Counted from the first letter of the stretch, positions 44,492 to 56,634 are shown. The stretch is DNA of 64,000 nucleotides from Unio delphinus (GCA_029339505.1 JAQISU010000179.1:11996501-12060500), one strand, 5' to 3'. Translations and numbers: made by a program. The notes: generated from the letters alone by a model not told the origin.

Positions 44492-44954
44492 ATGTCGTAC
44501 AATCACGTTAATGTTACATTGACTCCTGGTCAATCAAAGAAACTACAATCAAAGAACTCTACCACGTGTGGTGCAAATATAACTTTAAAGCGAGAAGAGA
44601 TAGCTACCGGTGGACCAAATAAACTAACATTGACGAAAACTCAACTTAGACATTTCAGCAAGGCATTAAAAGCAAACACAGGAGTTGGAGTTTTCACCCT
44701 CTGCAATAGCCAATATGATAAAATCCGGTGAAATATTTTCCTTTCTCGCCTCAATTCCAGCTCTATTTGCCGCCGCGGCTTCGGCTGTTGCTAAAGCTGC
44801 TGCGCTAGGTGCTGTTGGTACCGCCGCTGGCATGACACTGTCAAAAGAAGCCGGTAAAGGATATAAAAATAGAGGAAAAGGCCTGAAACTACCAGGCAGC
44901 CGATACACCCGATACGGTGCGGGATTGAGACTCCCGGGCTGTATTCGATCATAA
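44492..44954 (+). pseudogene. Relic of the hydrophobic virion protein gene
   Basis: MSYNHVNVTLTPGQ start, hydrophobic IPALFAAAASAVAKAAAL segment and basic GKGLKLPGSRYTRYG tail. One frameshift near 44688. It shows that the codon that is TAA in element 1 was originally sense. Confidence 0.8.
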
Positions 44955-44958
44955 CTAC

Positions 44959-45369
44959 GATGACAAATTTTGATTTAATCGCCGCGGTAAACAATCCCCC
45001 GTAAAACATTTCATAGGTGTTTTCATGAGTAATCAATTACCAACTCAATCGTCAAATCTAGAAACAGGTATAATTAATCTCGATGATAACACCGGACCTG
45101 GAACTCACTGGGTCGCGTACGCGATACACCCCCGATCATTTATTTATTTTGACTCATATGGGCAAGCGCCACCAAAAGAGTTTCTTAAATACGTCAGATG
45201 GTTAAAGATCCCTGTTTGGTATTCAACGTTACCCATACTAATATTAACTATTCCTCCGATATGTGGCCGAGAAGTCATTAAGGTGTTAACCTGGATTTCA
45301 TAATCTCACAAGCCGGCTCATAAAACCGTGCACGAATACACCAGTGATAACTTTTTAAAGAGATCCTAA
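44959..45369 (+). pseudogene. Relic of the adenain-like protease gene
   Basis: MTNFDLIAAV start, stop after about 14 codons and frameshift, then GPGTHWVAYAIHPR and FDSYGQAPPKEF and PPICGREV preserved; a stop at 45301 truncates the C-terminus. Confidence 0.8.
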
Positions 45370-45376
45370 AAGTATA

Positions 45377-46409
45377 ATGGTAGACATTTGGGGAAGATCA
45401 CTCTCTGAGAGAAAACCCACTCGATGTTGTGAAAAAAACCTTATCAATGATGCGTTATCGGAAACATTAAATCTCGTAGATGTATCACTGGATGAGATAG
45501 TTGTATTCCTAGATCGACAAAGTAGATTGAAAACGAATAATATTTGCCTGAAAGAAATTTTAGTTAAACTCAAAGGGGTAACTGAAAATGCTATCGTGTT
45601 GTTTGATTCTCAAGGTAGACTTAAACCAGTTGTTTTCGTTTCAACTATCGTAGATAAACTAATGACGCTACGATCTGATTAAGACGACCATATAAATCAA
45701 TTTTTCCAATTGCAACGAAGTATCATTGACAATAGTGAAAACCCGATTAATGATTTCTTTGGGGTTCACTGGTGATCCCACTGAAAATCTCTGATGTGAA
45801 AACCATCGATGATAAACTAACAACGCTGCGATCAAAGTATGATGTTCATGTTGGTCAATTTGCTGGTCTTCGTAAAAATTTTAGAAAGGTTGATGATACC
45901 ATTGCTGATTTTTTTGGTAAACAACCAACTGTCCCCATGAAACTCACCGATATTAATAACAAACTTGGTGAAATCGATGCAATCAATCAACGATTAGGCG
46001 TTATCAGAGAACAGTGATCATGTTCAGATTTGATCGCGGGTATAAAAAAGTCAATCGCGATATTTAAACAAACGTACGATGCTATCAAAGATGATTTTCC
46101 TAATATTACCGCACGATTAGATAAAAATTAAAATTCCTCATACGAGAAATATCAATGACGTGTACACCATCCAAAATGAATCCTTTCTTTTGGACCCCTA
46201 CAAATAATATTCTAAATATCTCCGCGGAGATCAAAGGAATAAATAGAATAACATTAATATCGAAGGTACAATTTAATATGTCATCGAGTCAATCATCCGG
46301 GGTTAATAATACGATCAGCGCGATAATAGATAAAGGATCAACTGAACAATTTAGTATAACTACCACAGATAGGGATTTAGCTCGGGTATCCATAACATGG
46401 TACATATAA
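45377..46409 (+). pseudogene. Relic of the fibre-like gene
   Basis: MVDIWGRSLSERKPTRCCEK start, shaft-like DRQSRLKTNN and DSQGRLKP repeats, then breaks; the tail at 46155-46409 has KVQFNMSSSQSSG aligned with DQFNM of element 1 but otherwise very different. Confidence 0.65.
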
Positions 46410-46435
46410 TTCGTAACCGATTTAAGTAAACCAAA

Positions 46436-46994
46436 ATGACATCACAACAATATCGATATGACCAGGTCAGAGAACTTCAAAGTAAACTCAAATCTCTCAC
46501 ATACGAATATCAAACAAAAATAAAAAAAATATCGTCGAAGGATTACCACCGTTGACGTTATCGTGTACTCGGTTTCAGATGTAATCACTGGAACCGTTAT
46601 AATATTATCTTCGGTGACAATGATCGCTCCAGTGGTTGTTCCGATTTGTATATCAGCGGTGACAACTATCGCCGGGGTAATAACAATAATAACAAAATAA
46701 AAAAAAATATCATCGTACAGTCAACGTAAACTACAAGATTACGTTTTTATATTCCATACTGTATCAACCGCGTATTCGCAATTATCCGCGATGATATCGT
46801 CGAGTCTCGATGACACGTTAATATTCGATGATGAGTTCTCCGCGATGATACGTGTTTATGACTCCGCGATGTCAAAATTAGAAAAACAACACGAATATAG
46901 CAATGTCATTCCCGCAGGAATTACTTCAACGAATAGTCGAGAATACCACGCCAGTGAAAACAATAGTGATATCAACAACAACAAAAACTCCTGA
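46436..46994 (+). pseudogene. Relic of the membrane-protein gene
   Basis: MTSQQYRYDQVRELQSKL start, broken near 46530 and 46700, and an intact tail at 46791-46994 that overlaps the penton gene start in another frame. Confidence 0.7.
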
Positions 46995-48359
46995 GTTCAG
47001 TATTGAATTTCCACTTTTTCCAATTTTAACTCAACTATGAGTATATTACAGATATTTCAATATCCGATCGGAATCATTCGCACGAATACCAACCAATTTC
47101 ACCTTTTGTGTTCGCGAACAAGGTTAAACCTGGAACACCAGATTAGCAAACAATATATTTTCCAAAGAGATGTTATGACATCGATGACATCAACCGAAAA
47201 ATTCAACGCAGAATAAATTCTATAACCGGAGTAGAGTCTAAGATCGAGATAACTGTTCATGAACCATCGTTGTCAACCGCGGCTGAGATAAACTCACCTG
47301 GATACATCTTAGATATATATAACAGTTCGATCAGATCTGCTTTAGGATGGCCTGAGATCTCACCACACGGAGAAGAACCTCTTGTTGAACGACCACGTCT
47401 ACCTTAGCCTTCCAGGAAAGATTTTACCACAGATAATAAATCTCCATATCTTAAAATTGAATCATCTGATGAATTACTTGTTTCTGCTTTAAGAACCAAG
47501 AAATGAGTGACTGAATATGACACTATTGAAGAATGGACATCTGGGAATATTTTGAACATATAAATAGAATGGCTTTTTGATTTACCTTCCTTGGAAAGAC
47601 TACCAGGTATACAAGATTATACAATTAAATTAAGATCTTTATTTGTTATTTTTAATAGAATCAATAAATAATACTAAATACAATTTCAACAACTACGACA
47701 ATTTTTCCAAGAATATCTCCTTGATATAACAAGTTCACATGATAAAATCATTACACAGATATAAATATTAACTCAAATTATATCCGATATGGAATATCTC
47801 AATGAGCGATTACTTAAAATGATAATTGATGATAAAGGTAATAATAAACAAAAACAATCTTAAATATTATAAATTAACAGAAGCTGAATTACCCAATTTC
47901 AAAATTTAAGGGATACAATGCACCTGAAATAAGGAAAAAACTCAATGATCTCATCAATGAATATTTCTCGTTGATTCACGCCGCGTGATTTAAAATAATA
48001 CCATTTGCAACTATTTTCGGATACAACAACGCTCCAAACGGAACAGGCAGACACGTATCACCGCACAACGTCGATATAACGTCAGTGATCGCGCTACATC
48101 TTATATGCGATGTCGTCATGGAAAGTTATAGCACTGATACATCATCGTCAAATCGGGCTGATCAAGGTTACATCTTATATACGTTTTCCCCTCTAGAATC
48201 CCCGGGATGTTTGATCATACAAACATGAACCAATCCTGTGTACTTAGCATGTAATAATTCCTGGATAACAAAAATTAACTTCAAATTGGTCGATCAGGAT
48301 TTTAACATGATTGATCTATTAAGCGAACAATTACAAATTACCCTCGATGTGAAATCATA
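46904..48359 (+). pseudogene. Relic of the penton-like gene
   Basis: Start MSFPQELLQRIVENT overlaps the preceding gene by about 90 bp. Later fragments (VHEPSLSTAAEI near 47260, GFDLI...TDQ-like end near 48290-48359) match the penton of element 1. A low-complexity insertion or extra segment lies near 47400-47950. Confidence 0.65.
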
Positions 48360-48412
48360 ATTGAAAATCCTTTGGATTTTAATAATTAAATATTACAACA
48401 ACCACTACAATA

Positions 48413-48706
48413 ATGTATCAGCACACACGAGTATTCGTCTATGACAAAGATAGAATTGAAGCCGCTATTAGAAAATCATTCAAGGAAACCATCGTGGGAA
48501 ATTTTGAACTAGTCATAGACGAATTCGGCAGTGAAAAATTTCTGTTGACGGATCATCAAATAGAACAACTTCGACGTGATCATATAACATTGATTAGTTG
48601 TAATCGCGATCAAATAGTGAATTATGCTCATTCGTGCATCTCTGTTGAACGTCTCAAGGAAACCACGCCGATGAAATCTCCGGTGAAATTTGAAAATTTT
48701 ACATAA
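48413..48706 (+). CDS. Intact 97-residue protein of unknown function in element 2
   Basis: MYQHTRVFVYDKDRIEAAIR start, helical with KFLLTDHQIEQLRRD in the middle. It is one of very few fully open genes in a decayed element. No counterpart is seen in element 1 and no known domain recognised. It follows the penton relic in the same direction. Confidence 0.5.
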   Translation: MYQHTRVFVYDKDRIEAAIRKSFKETIVGNFELVIDEFGSEKFLLTDHQIEQLRRDHITLISCNRDQIVNYAHSCISVERLKETTPMKSPVKFENFT

Positions 48707-48792
48707 AAATATAATTGAAAATTAAAATTGGAAACTTATAGATTTGAATTATATCATCGATGATATCGAGTAAAATTTAAAAAAAAAAATTA

Positions 48793-49170
48793 AACGATGA
48801 AAATCCAACAGAAATTATAATATAACCGTGATTTTCGATCATCATTATTACCGTTATGTTTTATTGTTATGATTTCGGTTATCATTGCTATGTTATTATT
48901 TCGGCTATATTTTTTCATTGAAAGGCTTTGGATTTCCCCCGATAACAACTCCAACTTATCTTACCAACTACGAAGATAAAATTCTACAACAATGATTTCA
49001 ACGATGAAAATCCAACAGAAATTATAATATAACCGTGATTTTTGATCATCATTATTACGGTTATTTTTTTTTTGTTATTGTTTCGGCTATTATTTTTTGT
49101 GTAAAATTGTCTGCATATAATATATGAGAACTCCAACTTATCTTACCGACGACGACGAAAAAAGATAATA
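48793..49170. repeat. About 207-bp imperfect tandem duplication at the cassette junction of element 2
   Basis: AACGATGAAAATCCAACAGA at 48793 recurs at 49000 with the following about 65 bp nearly identical; CCAACTTATCTTACC at about 48954 recurs near 49134. It lies exactly between the structural block and the replication block. Confidence 0.8.
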
Positions 49171-49173
49171 GCG

Positions 49174-49470
49174 TTGTACAGTGTGAAACGACCCAGTGAA
49201 GTCGCCACAGAATTCAAAATAAGACTAGCGAGGTTGTATAAAATATGGGCAAAGGAGCCTATCTCCGCGATAACACAAGTTAACGCTGAACTGTTCAAAC
49301 GAGCCAAACGAGAGTACAAGGCCAGCAAAGGAAAAGTCCGAGAGATATTTCCGAGTTGAAAAAAAAGAACGATGAGATAAACGTGGCACGTGAAGAACTA
49401 CAAAATACTATAACGAGTGCTAAAGCCGATTACAACCAGAAACTTTACTCTGTAAAATAAAAGAGATGTA
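49174..49470 (+). pseudogene. Charged coiled-coil-like fragment
   Basis: Frames at 49174-49359 and beyond (KIRLARLYKIWAKEP, KRAKREYKASKGKVREI) are rich in K, E, A, R, predicting helix. A frameshift lies near 49355. No homologue in element 1 recognised. Confidence 0.3.
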
Positions 49471-49499
49471 CGGTGAGATAGAAATGAATAAAACATTCG

Positions 49500-49703
49500 C
49501 AGACGGTTGCAAGGATACAAGGAACCTCGATCAACATTTCAATGGTGTAACAATTTATATTCGTTTTTGACAGTAATTTTTACATAACCTGTAGTATTAA
49601 CACTACCAATTTTTACTTTTCGTTGTCGATGTCGGACGGTTCCATCTCGTGAAGCTTCGTAGTCGACGTAGATAGGATGCGAAACGAACTCGTTGTGATT
49701 CAT
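49500..49703 (-). pseudogene. N-terminal remnant of the NUMOD4-HNH gene
   Basis: Starts MNHNEFVSHPIYVDYEASRD and continues DGTVRHRQRK, matching the start of the element 1 HNH gene; the HNH core is missing. Confidence 0.7.
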
Positions 49704-49744
49704 ATTTATAATACAATTTATTTATCTAAATTGCTGTTTCTATT

Positions 49745-50014
49745 AACGTAATCATGAGGAGTTTGCACAATCTTAGTGATAGGGTTATGTTGAGTTACTC
49801 TATCATAATATCGTTTAAGTTCTCTGTAGTTTATACCACCGCAACTAGCGCATAATTATGTTGTTCCTCTTACTCCAACACTGCACCGGATACAAGGTTT
49901 TGGTCCTAAACTTCCTCGTCGTACACTCTGCATATGATTTCCACAAAACTCTTTTCTGCAAAATTTACCGCAACGAGTTGTTGACCCAACTGGTAACCAG
50001 TTGTAATTGTTCAT
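49745..50014 (-). pseudogene. Homologue of the small Cys-rich protein, one stop
   Basis: MNNYNWLPVGSTTRCGKFCR start, with CGNHMQSVRRGSLGPKPCIR and CASCGG preserved; an in-frame stop lies in the loop between the zinc-binding pairs (about 49855). Confidence 0.7.
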
Positions 50015-50062
50015 TATATAATTAAATATTTTATTTAAATATTTGGCTTAATTATAATAATC

Positions 50063-52810
50063 ATGGAGGAAATTTTCAATATTTTTAAAATTAAAACAAA
50101 ATCCCGCCGGAGAAAAATATTTGATCTAGATCAAAAGATAAAAGCTCCTACGTTGTTATCAAAGATTCAAAATAGTATAAAACACGCCAAAAACGAATTT
50201 CGAGAGGATGGAGCAAGTTATGTTTGGTCGACATATCGAACATCTCATATCAATTATACCATGACCGATATTCTCGCGCCCGGGAAATATTATCAAAGAT
50301 AAATTTTAAATCGGTCGGATACCTCATAAAGGAAAAATACAGTAAAATTGAAAAAGAAAAGAAAATGGAAGGTATATGATCACCACGAGCGTGTACTGGA
50401 TTCAACAAAGAAACCTACAATTGTAACCGGTAAATCCAGACCGGGTGTATTAACAGGGATCGATAGCAGATATTATAATCGAAGTATCCGGTAACTTATG
50501 GAATTTATCCGATAAATATCCCTGATATTAAAAAACTTTCCCTAATGAAAATTTCAACGCGGATAAATTGTGTAGCCAAGCGAGTTATAGAACATTTCAA
50601 AAACGCTCGACGAGGAAACGGTTCAGAATATCCAAAATAAAAAAGTGGGAAGAATCGGTTAAATAAACTCGAGCTTCAATAAGCGATGTTGCCGAGTTGG
50701 AGAATAAAATAAAAATTTCAATAACTGTAAAAACTATCACGGTAAAAATATTACATTGTTCCGGTCAAAAAAAAATATGCGCCGATTGAAATCATCGATC
50801 ATAATTCTCATGCGTGGAGTAGTTCAGTACGCGCATTTTCCCCGTCGAGAACAATAAAATACTACTCCGGTGATATGTTCGATTGTATCTACGAGATCAA
50901 TAAAACCGACCCTGTATCCGTGTGATTGTTTCGCAGTAATGAAGCAGAGGGATACGATCAATTTGATAAACGAATGAAGATTTATATCGATCTGAAACCC
51001 TTCAAACGGATATGAATAAACTTGCTGCGAAGTACACAGATAAAGTAGAAGGGATAATGAAAATTGTTTTACAGTGCCATCGGTTGCAGCTCATTTTGCC
51101 AGAGAGAGAAACTCATGGAAACCAACCCGATATGAATTTTTCGATGACGTACAAGCTAGTTTTATCAAATATGGCCATGGTGGATTATGGAATACACCAT
51201 ACAACATCCAAGATATGATTTCCGTTGACATGGCAGCGTGTTACCCTGGAAGTTTTCTCGGGCGTGTTGCATGCAGTGAATATTTTGCATGGTACGGTCA
51301 TCCTACACTTGAAATGTCTAGAGTCAGATTTGATCTGACAGGATTTGCCAGGGTGACATCGTTCAAATTCGCAGAGAATCTTCATCCGATATTTTATGTC
51401 TGGGCGGGAAAACATTTTTCAACGAAAAGATGGGCTCCGATAGCGCTACTACGATTCATGTTAGATAAAAAAAATATTAACGTCGTTGACTGTTTCCATC
51501 GCGATATTATCATATCGGAAACAAACCGATGTTTGGTTACCAACTCCGGAAAAATGCTATGATTGGGACACGAATCAACGACGAGAACGTGAAGCAAAAT
51601 ATCTAGGAAGAAAGATAATTGGAAAGTTTACTCATCCGATCATAAACGACGTTGTACCCAAATGATCTTCGATGACGCTGAACTAGACTTTATAATCGCG
51701 GATACAACAACGAATTAGATAATTACATCGAGAAAAACAGCTTATTTATCCAATAAAGTAAAATTTGGAAGTATCGTTGAATATTTCGAGGGGGAATCAC
51801 CACAGTATACTCATTTATGATCCGATATCCCGATATAAAACCGTTTATTTGAACGGTCCAGGATGATGTGATAAGACATCACGAGTAATCGAATTATTTG
51901 TGAATTATTCTGACAAGATCGTGTTGACTCCAACTCATCATCTTATTCGAGAGATGAGATCTAGACGGGTAAACGCTTGTACGTATCATAATTTCTTTCG
52001 ATATAATGGCACTGATTGGTCACCCGATCGTATGGAAACAAAACATATTCCTGGGTTAATTATGTGGGATGAAATATGTACAGTATAATTGACGCTGTTA
52101 AAAACATTCTTGGAATGGTTGTTAAAGAAGAACACCTCGGTGATAGCGTTTGGTGATCATGGTCAACCACCACCGTTTACTGGAGTATCCACTCATTGTT
52201 GGCTGAAAGCAACTGTAGATTATTACGAGGAAATTAACACCGGTCATAGATCAATCGACGCAGAGTTAACCGAGCTAACATCCGCGATAAGACTACAATC
52301 AGATAAAGTTTAATGTGAAATAACACGTAGAACAATCCCTGAAACTCCGATTAATGACATATGGACGATGTGGAAACCTACATATTTAGTTGTCGCGAGC
52401 AGAAGAAAGATTTGAGATCTACTACAGGTAAAATTATTGAATCTATATGAAGAAAAATTTCCGATGGAACCGGTTCCGCTATGTATATAGACCCGCAGAT
52501 ACACGACGACAAAACATCGACGTTGATATTCCTGGAAAATCACAACGAGAGGAACTTGTGTTAAATGATATTGTGCTGGTTGATATCAATGTTGTCGAGG
52601 ACGCGTTCCGCGCCGATAAATCTCCGTGGATGCTAGCTTACGCGATGAAGATACATTCGTCGCACGGATTAACTATCACCGATACTATTGTTTGGATCAA
52701 CAATGACATCATCGAATGGTCAAATTTAGTTTATTTTGCAGTATCATGAGTACAAAAAATGAATCAACTTTGGAGAGTTGTTAATGGGGTCGATAAAATC
52801 GACGATGAGA
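50063..52810 (+). pseudogene. Relic of the polymerase-helicase gene, palm motif C deleted
   Basis: MEEIFNIFKIK start; motif A text DMAACYPGSFLG near 51225-51262; the run from QYTHL to TVYLNG near 51810-51855 lacks the roughly 280 codons between them in element 1, including motif C. Helicase pieces: IMWDEICT near 52062, FGDHGQPPPFTG near 52150, KIHSSHGLTI near 52650. Multiple stops. No HNH-like tail follows. Confidence 0.85.
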
Positions 52811-52814
52811 TCAG

Positions 52815-53744
52815 TTAAGTCCACGCGGAGGTAATTGAGTATCGTCTGGGATGACTTGTAATTGTTCACGAGTAAAACCACGTTATGCGGCGGTTGGATC
52901 TAGTTTATATATTGCAGGTCTGTTTTTAGATGTGACCACGCTAAATACTTTATGTGATATGATACTCCATATAGGATCAGTTCAAGTTCGCCAGGCTCGT
53001 ACAAATATCTTACAGTGACATTGCTTGGTAATATCTGCGCTGAAAAATCGCTCCTGGGTAGGTTTATATATTTTGTTGTTATTGCGATAGCCGGTTTCAT
53101 GTTTAACATCCGAGGAATCTCGTTATTGAGTGCGATAATTACCCTGGTAATCTCTTGACCCATTCACGATACCGTTTATACTCGATGAATTCCTTCGCGT
53201 ATTGATAATGAAACAATTTATCTGCGAGGGTTCTGTTAAATTGCTCAACAATTGCTTGATCGCGATGGATTGCAGTGTGCCCTCGTCGTATCATGATATT
53301 ATGCTGCTTCATTGTTGATAATACTTCACCTTGAAACTCCTTACCGAGATCAATCTGTAGGAGATTTGGCCACCGCAGAGGACCTCGACGATAAATTGTT
53401 TTGAACGCGGAAGCAACTTCAGATGAAGACTTTGTTGATAACGGCTCAACCTCTTCGTATCTACTAGCAACATCAACTACGGTTAGCGCGTATTTATAAC
53501 ACGTTTTTTTTAACAGTGTCATATGGTAGAAATAATATGACGGCCTGATGAACTTCATTTGGAACACTAACATCAAACGACGCATATTGCATCTTTTTCA
53601 TTGACGGTAAATAAATCTGCCATGAGCCTGTTTGGATAACAAATCCACCGCGGTAGTATTTTTTACTTTTGCCGCGTTGGCGAGTTTATCGGTTGCTGAT
53701 TTACCCTTCCAGTATCTGGTTGGAGAATAATAAATCGATTCCAT
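52815..53744 (-). pseudogene. Relic of the integrase gene
   Basis: MESIYYSPTRYWKGK start; DLGKEFQGE and DQAIVEQFNRTL catalytic segments and VRYLYEPGELE survive across several frames with indels. Confidence 0.9.
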
Positions 53745-53748
53745 GATA

Positions 53749-54265
53749 TTAAAAACTAGCACGAGAAGCTCCGCTTCCAAAAACTAGTTTACCTTTAATA
53801 GCTGTTTTTATTAACCAGGATGCTAATTTTTCTTTGAAGGATTTATCCGGAATAGAATTCAACGCATGGATCAATTTTATATCTGCGATATGACGTTGTT
53901 GAAGATCTTTACTTCGATATGCAACATCGTGAGCGTGACAAGCCTTATCGATAGCGTTTATAGGATATTCTCCTGGTCGAGGTTGATCTTGATCATCGAG
54001 TCTGATATCTAATCGAGTCCTCGGCCTACATTAACTATATCCTGTAAGTGTTTTTCTCCTGGGTATTTTGCCCATGATGCTCCTGGGAGCTTTGTTAACG
54101 TGGCGGCGATATCGCCTCTGTTTTTTTAAAACTTACAAATCGGAAGTTTTTTATACCACATTTTGCATACTTGCCGGTGACTGCATTTCTATTATTTTTA
54201 GTTGTGATATGAGTTGGATCAATCGTTGATGTACGTGACCTACATTTCACGCACTATAAATCCAT
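53749..54265 (-). pseudogene. Relic of the zinc-ribbon/PLA2-like gene
   Basis: DKACHAHDVAYRSKDLQQ and the following helix are well kept; the calcium loop and zinc ribbon are degraded (about 54020-54260). Confidence 0.75.
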
Positions 54266-54286
54266 AATATATTTAAGTTATATCTA

Positions 54287-54944
54287 ATGGAAATTATTGA
54301 CTTTTCAGCGTTAATACGACAAGAGTGTGTCAAGCATCATGCAATATTACCAAATTCAATTCAAATGATCCTTATTGGTCCATCGGGGAGTGGTAAAACA
54401 CAACTGTATCTTAATTTGATAATGAAATGGAATAACCTTTATTTGTTAGCACCGAGTGTAGACAATCAACATTGCTATCAAGTATTAAAAGATTTCAACG
54501 AGAGAGCAGCGAATATAACCGGAGAAGATATTATTAAATTTATTATTGATATTGATTAAGCACCTAGCATAGATGATATTGACTCCAACGTTAACAACTT
54601 AGTTGTGTATGATGATACGATGCTAGATAAACAAAAAAAAATCCAGCTAAGATATTTTCCCGGGGAAGACACAAAAACACCGACGTGATATATGTTACTC
54701 AACGATACACTCAAATTCCAAAAGTGATCCGAGATAATTGTGATATTCTTGCGGTGTTTAATGGGGTTGACTTAGAAATACACTTAGAAATATTCATCAA
54801 ACCTGGTGAAACGGTGATATGGACATTATCAAATTCAGAAATTTCTTTAGTGTTGCTCAGGCAACTCCTCACGGTTTTATAACGATAAATTGATCTGATC
54901 CTCGAACGCGATATCGAATCAGATTAGATAAAATATATGATTAA
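54287..54944 (+). pseudogene. Relic of the packaging ATPase gene
   Basis: MEIIDFSALIRQE start, GPSGSGKTQ Walker A and VVYDDTM Walker B preserved; a stop near 54557 and indels near 54640 and 54770 break it. Confidence 0.88.
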
Positions 54945-55095
54945 TTAATCGCGAAATCCGTAGGATTTTCACGATGAAATACTCGACACGCGGAGTTTTT
55001 TACCGCGTGCGAAAATAAATTGATGAATTACAAATAACCGTTGTTTTGTCAAAATAACGGCTCTATAAAATGATAGGCTCGCCCCCTCTGCTGCT
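54945..55095. repeat. Right terminal inverted repeat of element 2
   Basis: Ends with TCGCCCCCTCTGCTGCT, the same terminus as element 1. The rest of the ITR is unrelated to that of element 1. Confidence 0.88.
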
Positions 55096-55100
55096 ACACT
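55096..55100. repeat. Right target-site duplication of element 2 (ACACT)
   Basis: Same as 41420-41424. Confidence 0.65.
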
Positions 55101-55329
55101 GAATATTGCTGTAGAAATCAGTTCATGTTTTCATTCTATGCTAGAAAACAGTGCCTAAACACATACACATTTAGGGTCATTAACGTATTAAATAAGTAAA
55201 TCCGTACGCGACCTACCAACTATTAACTATTTATGAACTGCGCACGCTGAATAATATACTTACTCAAGTATGTAAATGGTTTTGAGTACGTATATATTGA
55301 ACTTTAGAAATGTACACTGGCTGTTGATG

Positions 55330-55570
55330 TTCTTGCAACTGTGACTGGGAGTAGCTGTTGAATATGTGAGTAGGGGCTGAGTATTTGACTACAACCGAGT
55401 ATTCGAAAGCTTTATGAGTATTTCTTGAGGATATAGGTATCAGTTAAAAATGCAAGTAGCTGTCAAGTATCTGAGTAACTAATGAGTATGCGAGTGTCTG
55501 TTGAGTATATTTGTAGCAATCAAGTATTTAGTAACTCTAATCAGGATGTGAGTAGTGGTTGGGTATTTGT
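55330..55570. repeat. Degenerate GAGTATTTG/GTAGCTGTTGA repeats
   Basis: Irregular repeats of GTAGCTGTTGAGTAT-like text with no constant period that I can fix. Confidence 0.45.
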
Positions 55571-55574
55571 TAAC

Positions 55575-56630
55575 AGTTAGAACAATAACTTTCTAGCAAT
55601 AAAGAACTCAGATATTAACGCGATTCACTCCATAAGTACGCCTATAAATAAGAATGTATTTCATAAACAAAGATTAGATATATCGTTGTGTCGTTAAACC
55701 GTACAAAGATTGCATCCGGTCAAATTTTATAGTAGAAATAATTATAATATAGTTTACTAGCATAACATTATTTCAGAAATATATCAGGAATATCAGCATG
55801 TCCATCCTCTGCCTGTGAGAATGACACCCTATTAGTGTTGTAAATTTGCAAGAAAATTCGGGTTCACAGAGTTGTAAACTCCAAATCAGTTCAATTATAA
55901 ACAAGTATGTCTGAAATTGTAGGTATTAACCTTCGCCACTGAAAGCAAAACAAAGGGCATAAAATAATAGTTTTTTTTTTCTTTTCATAAAATTACACGT
56001 TTTCAGTTATCATGTGCAAGCAAAATTTCACGCCTGTTTTAATTTGGTTTATTATTAGTTGCTAGTTTTATTGATTTTCCAGATTTTATTCTAATCATGA
56101 CCATACAGTTACCAAAAAAGACTCATGAAATGAACAAACAAGATGAATAAACGGACAAATGAACGTTAACAAGTACAAAATTTGTATCGTAATTATAAAA
56201 GAAATTCTGACTTGAAATTGTGTATAAAATGACTTTATAATTATATAAAATAATGCAAGTTTTATATGTGTTCTTACATTGCATGTGATTATAACGTTTT
56301 TAACCTTGGGTATGCGGAAGTATTCATGAAACTGAATGTTTTTCTCCTCTATCCAAAATTGAAATTAGATCAATTTAAATAATCGCAAGTCTTGTCACAT
56401 TTAATTAGGTCACAATTACCATAATTTCCAACAATATTAACAAACAATTGATTGGTTTGATTTTAACTTCTGACAAGATATAATATCCATGAAATTGCAA
56501 GTTGTAGACAGTTAACTGTTCACAACAACGTACAAATCTAAACATTTATATTGTTTGTATAATTATGGGAGGACAAAACTTCGACCCCATATCTTCAAAT
56601 GAATAAATCACTTATTCCCCGCTCTGCGGT
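55575..56630. other. AT-rich stretch without a recognisable gene
   Basis: Nothing recognised. Confidence 0.5.
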
Positions 56631-56634
56631 ATTG

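Larger units (their letters stand above)
41425..55095. mobile_element. Element 2: decayed Polinton/Maverick-like element with inverted structural cassette
   Basis: 13,671 bp with inverted ends, ACACT on both sides, and relics of nearly every gene of element 1. Nearly every gene has frameshifts or stops. Compared with element 1 the structural genes run plus-strand from the left ITR inward (first virion gene to penton), whereas polymerase, integrase, PLA2 and ATPase keep the same orientation. Confidence 0.9.
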
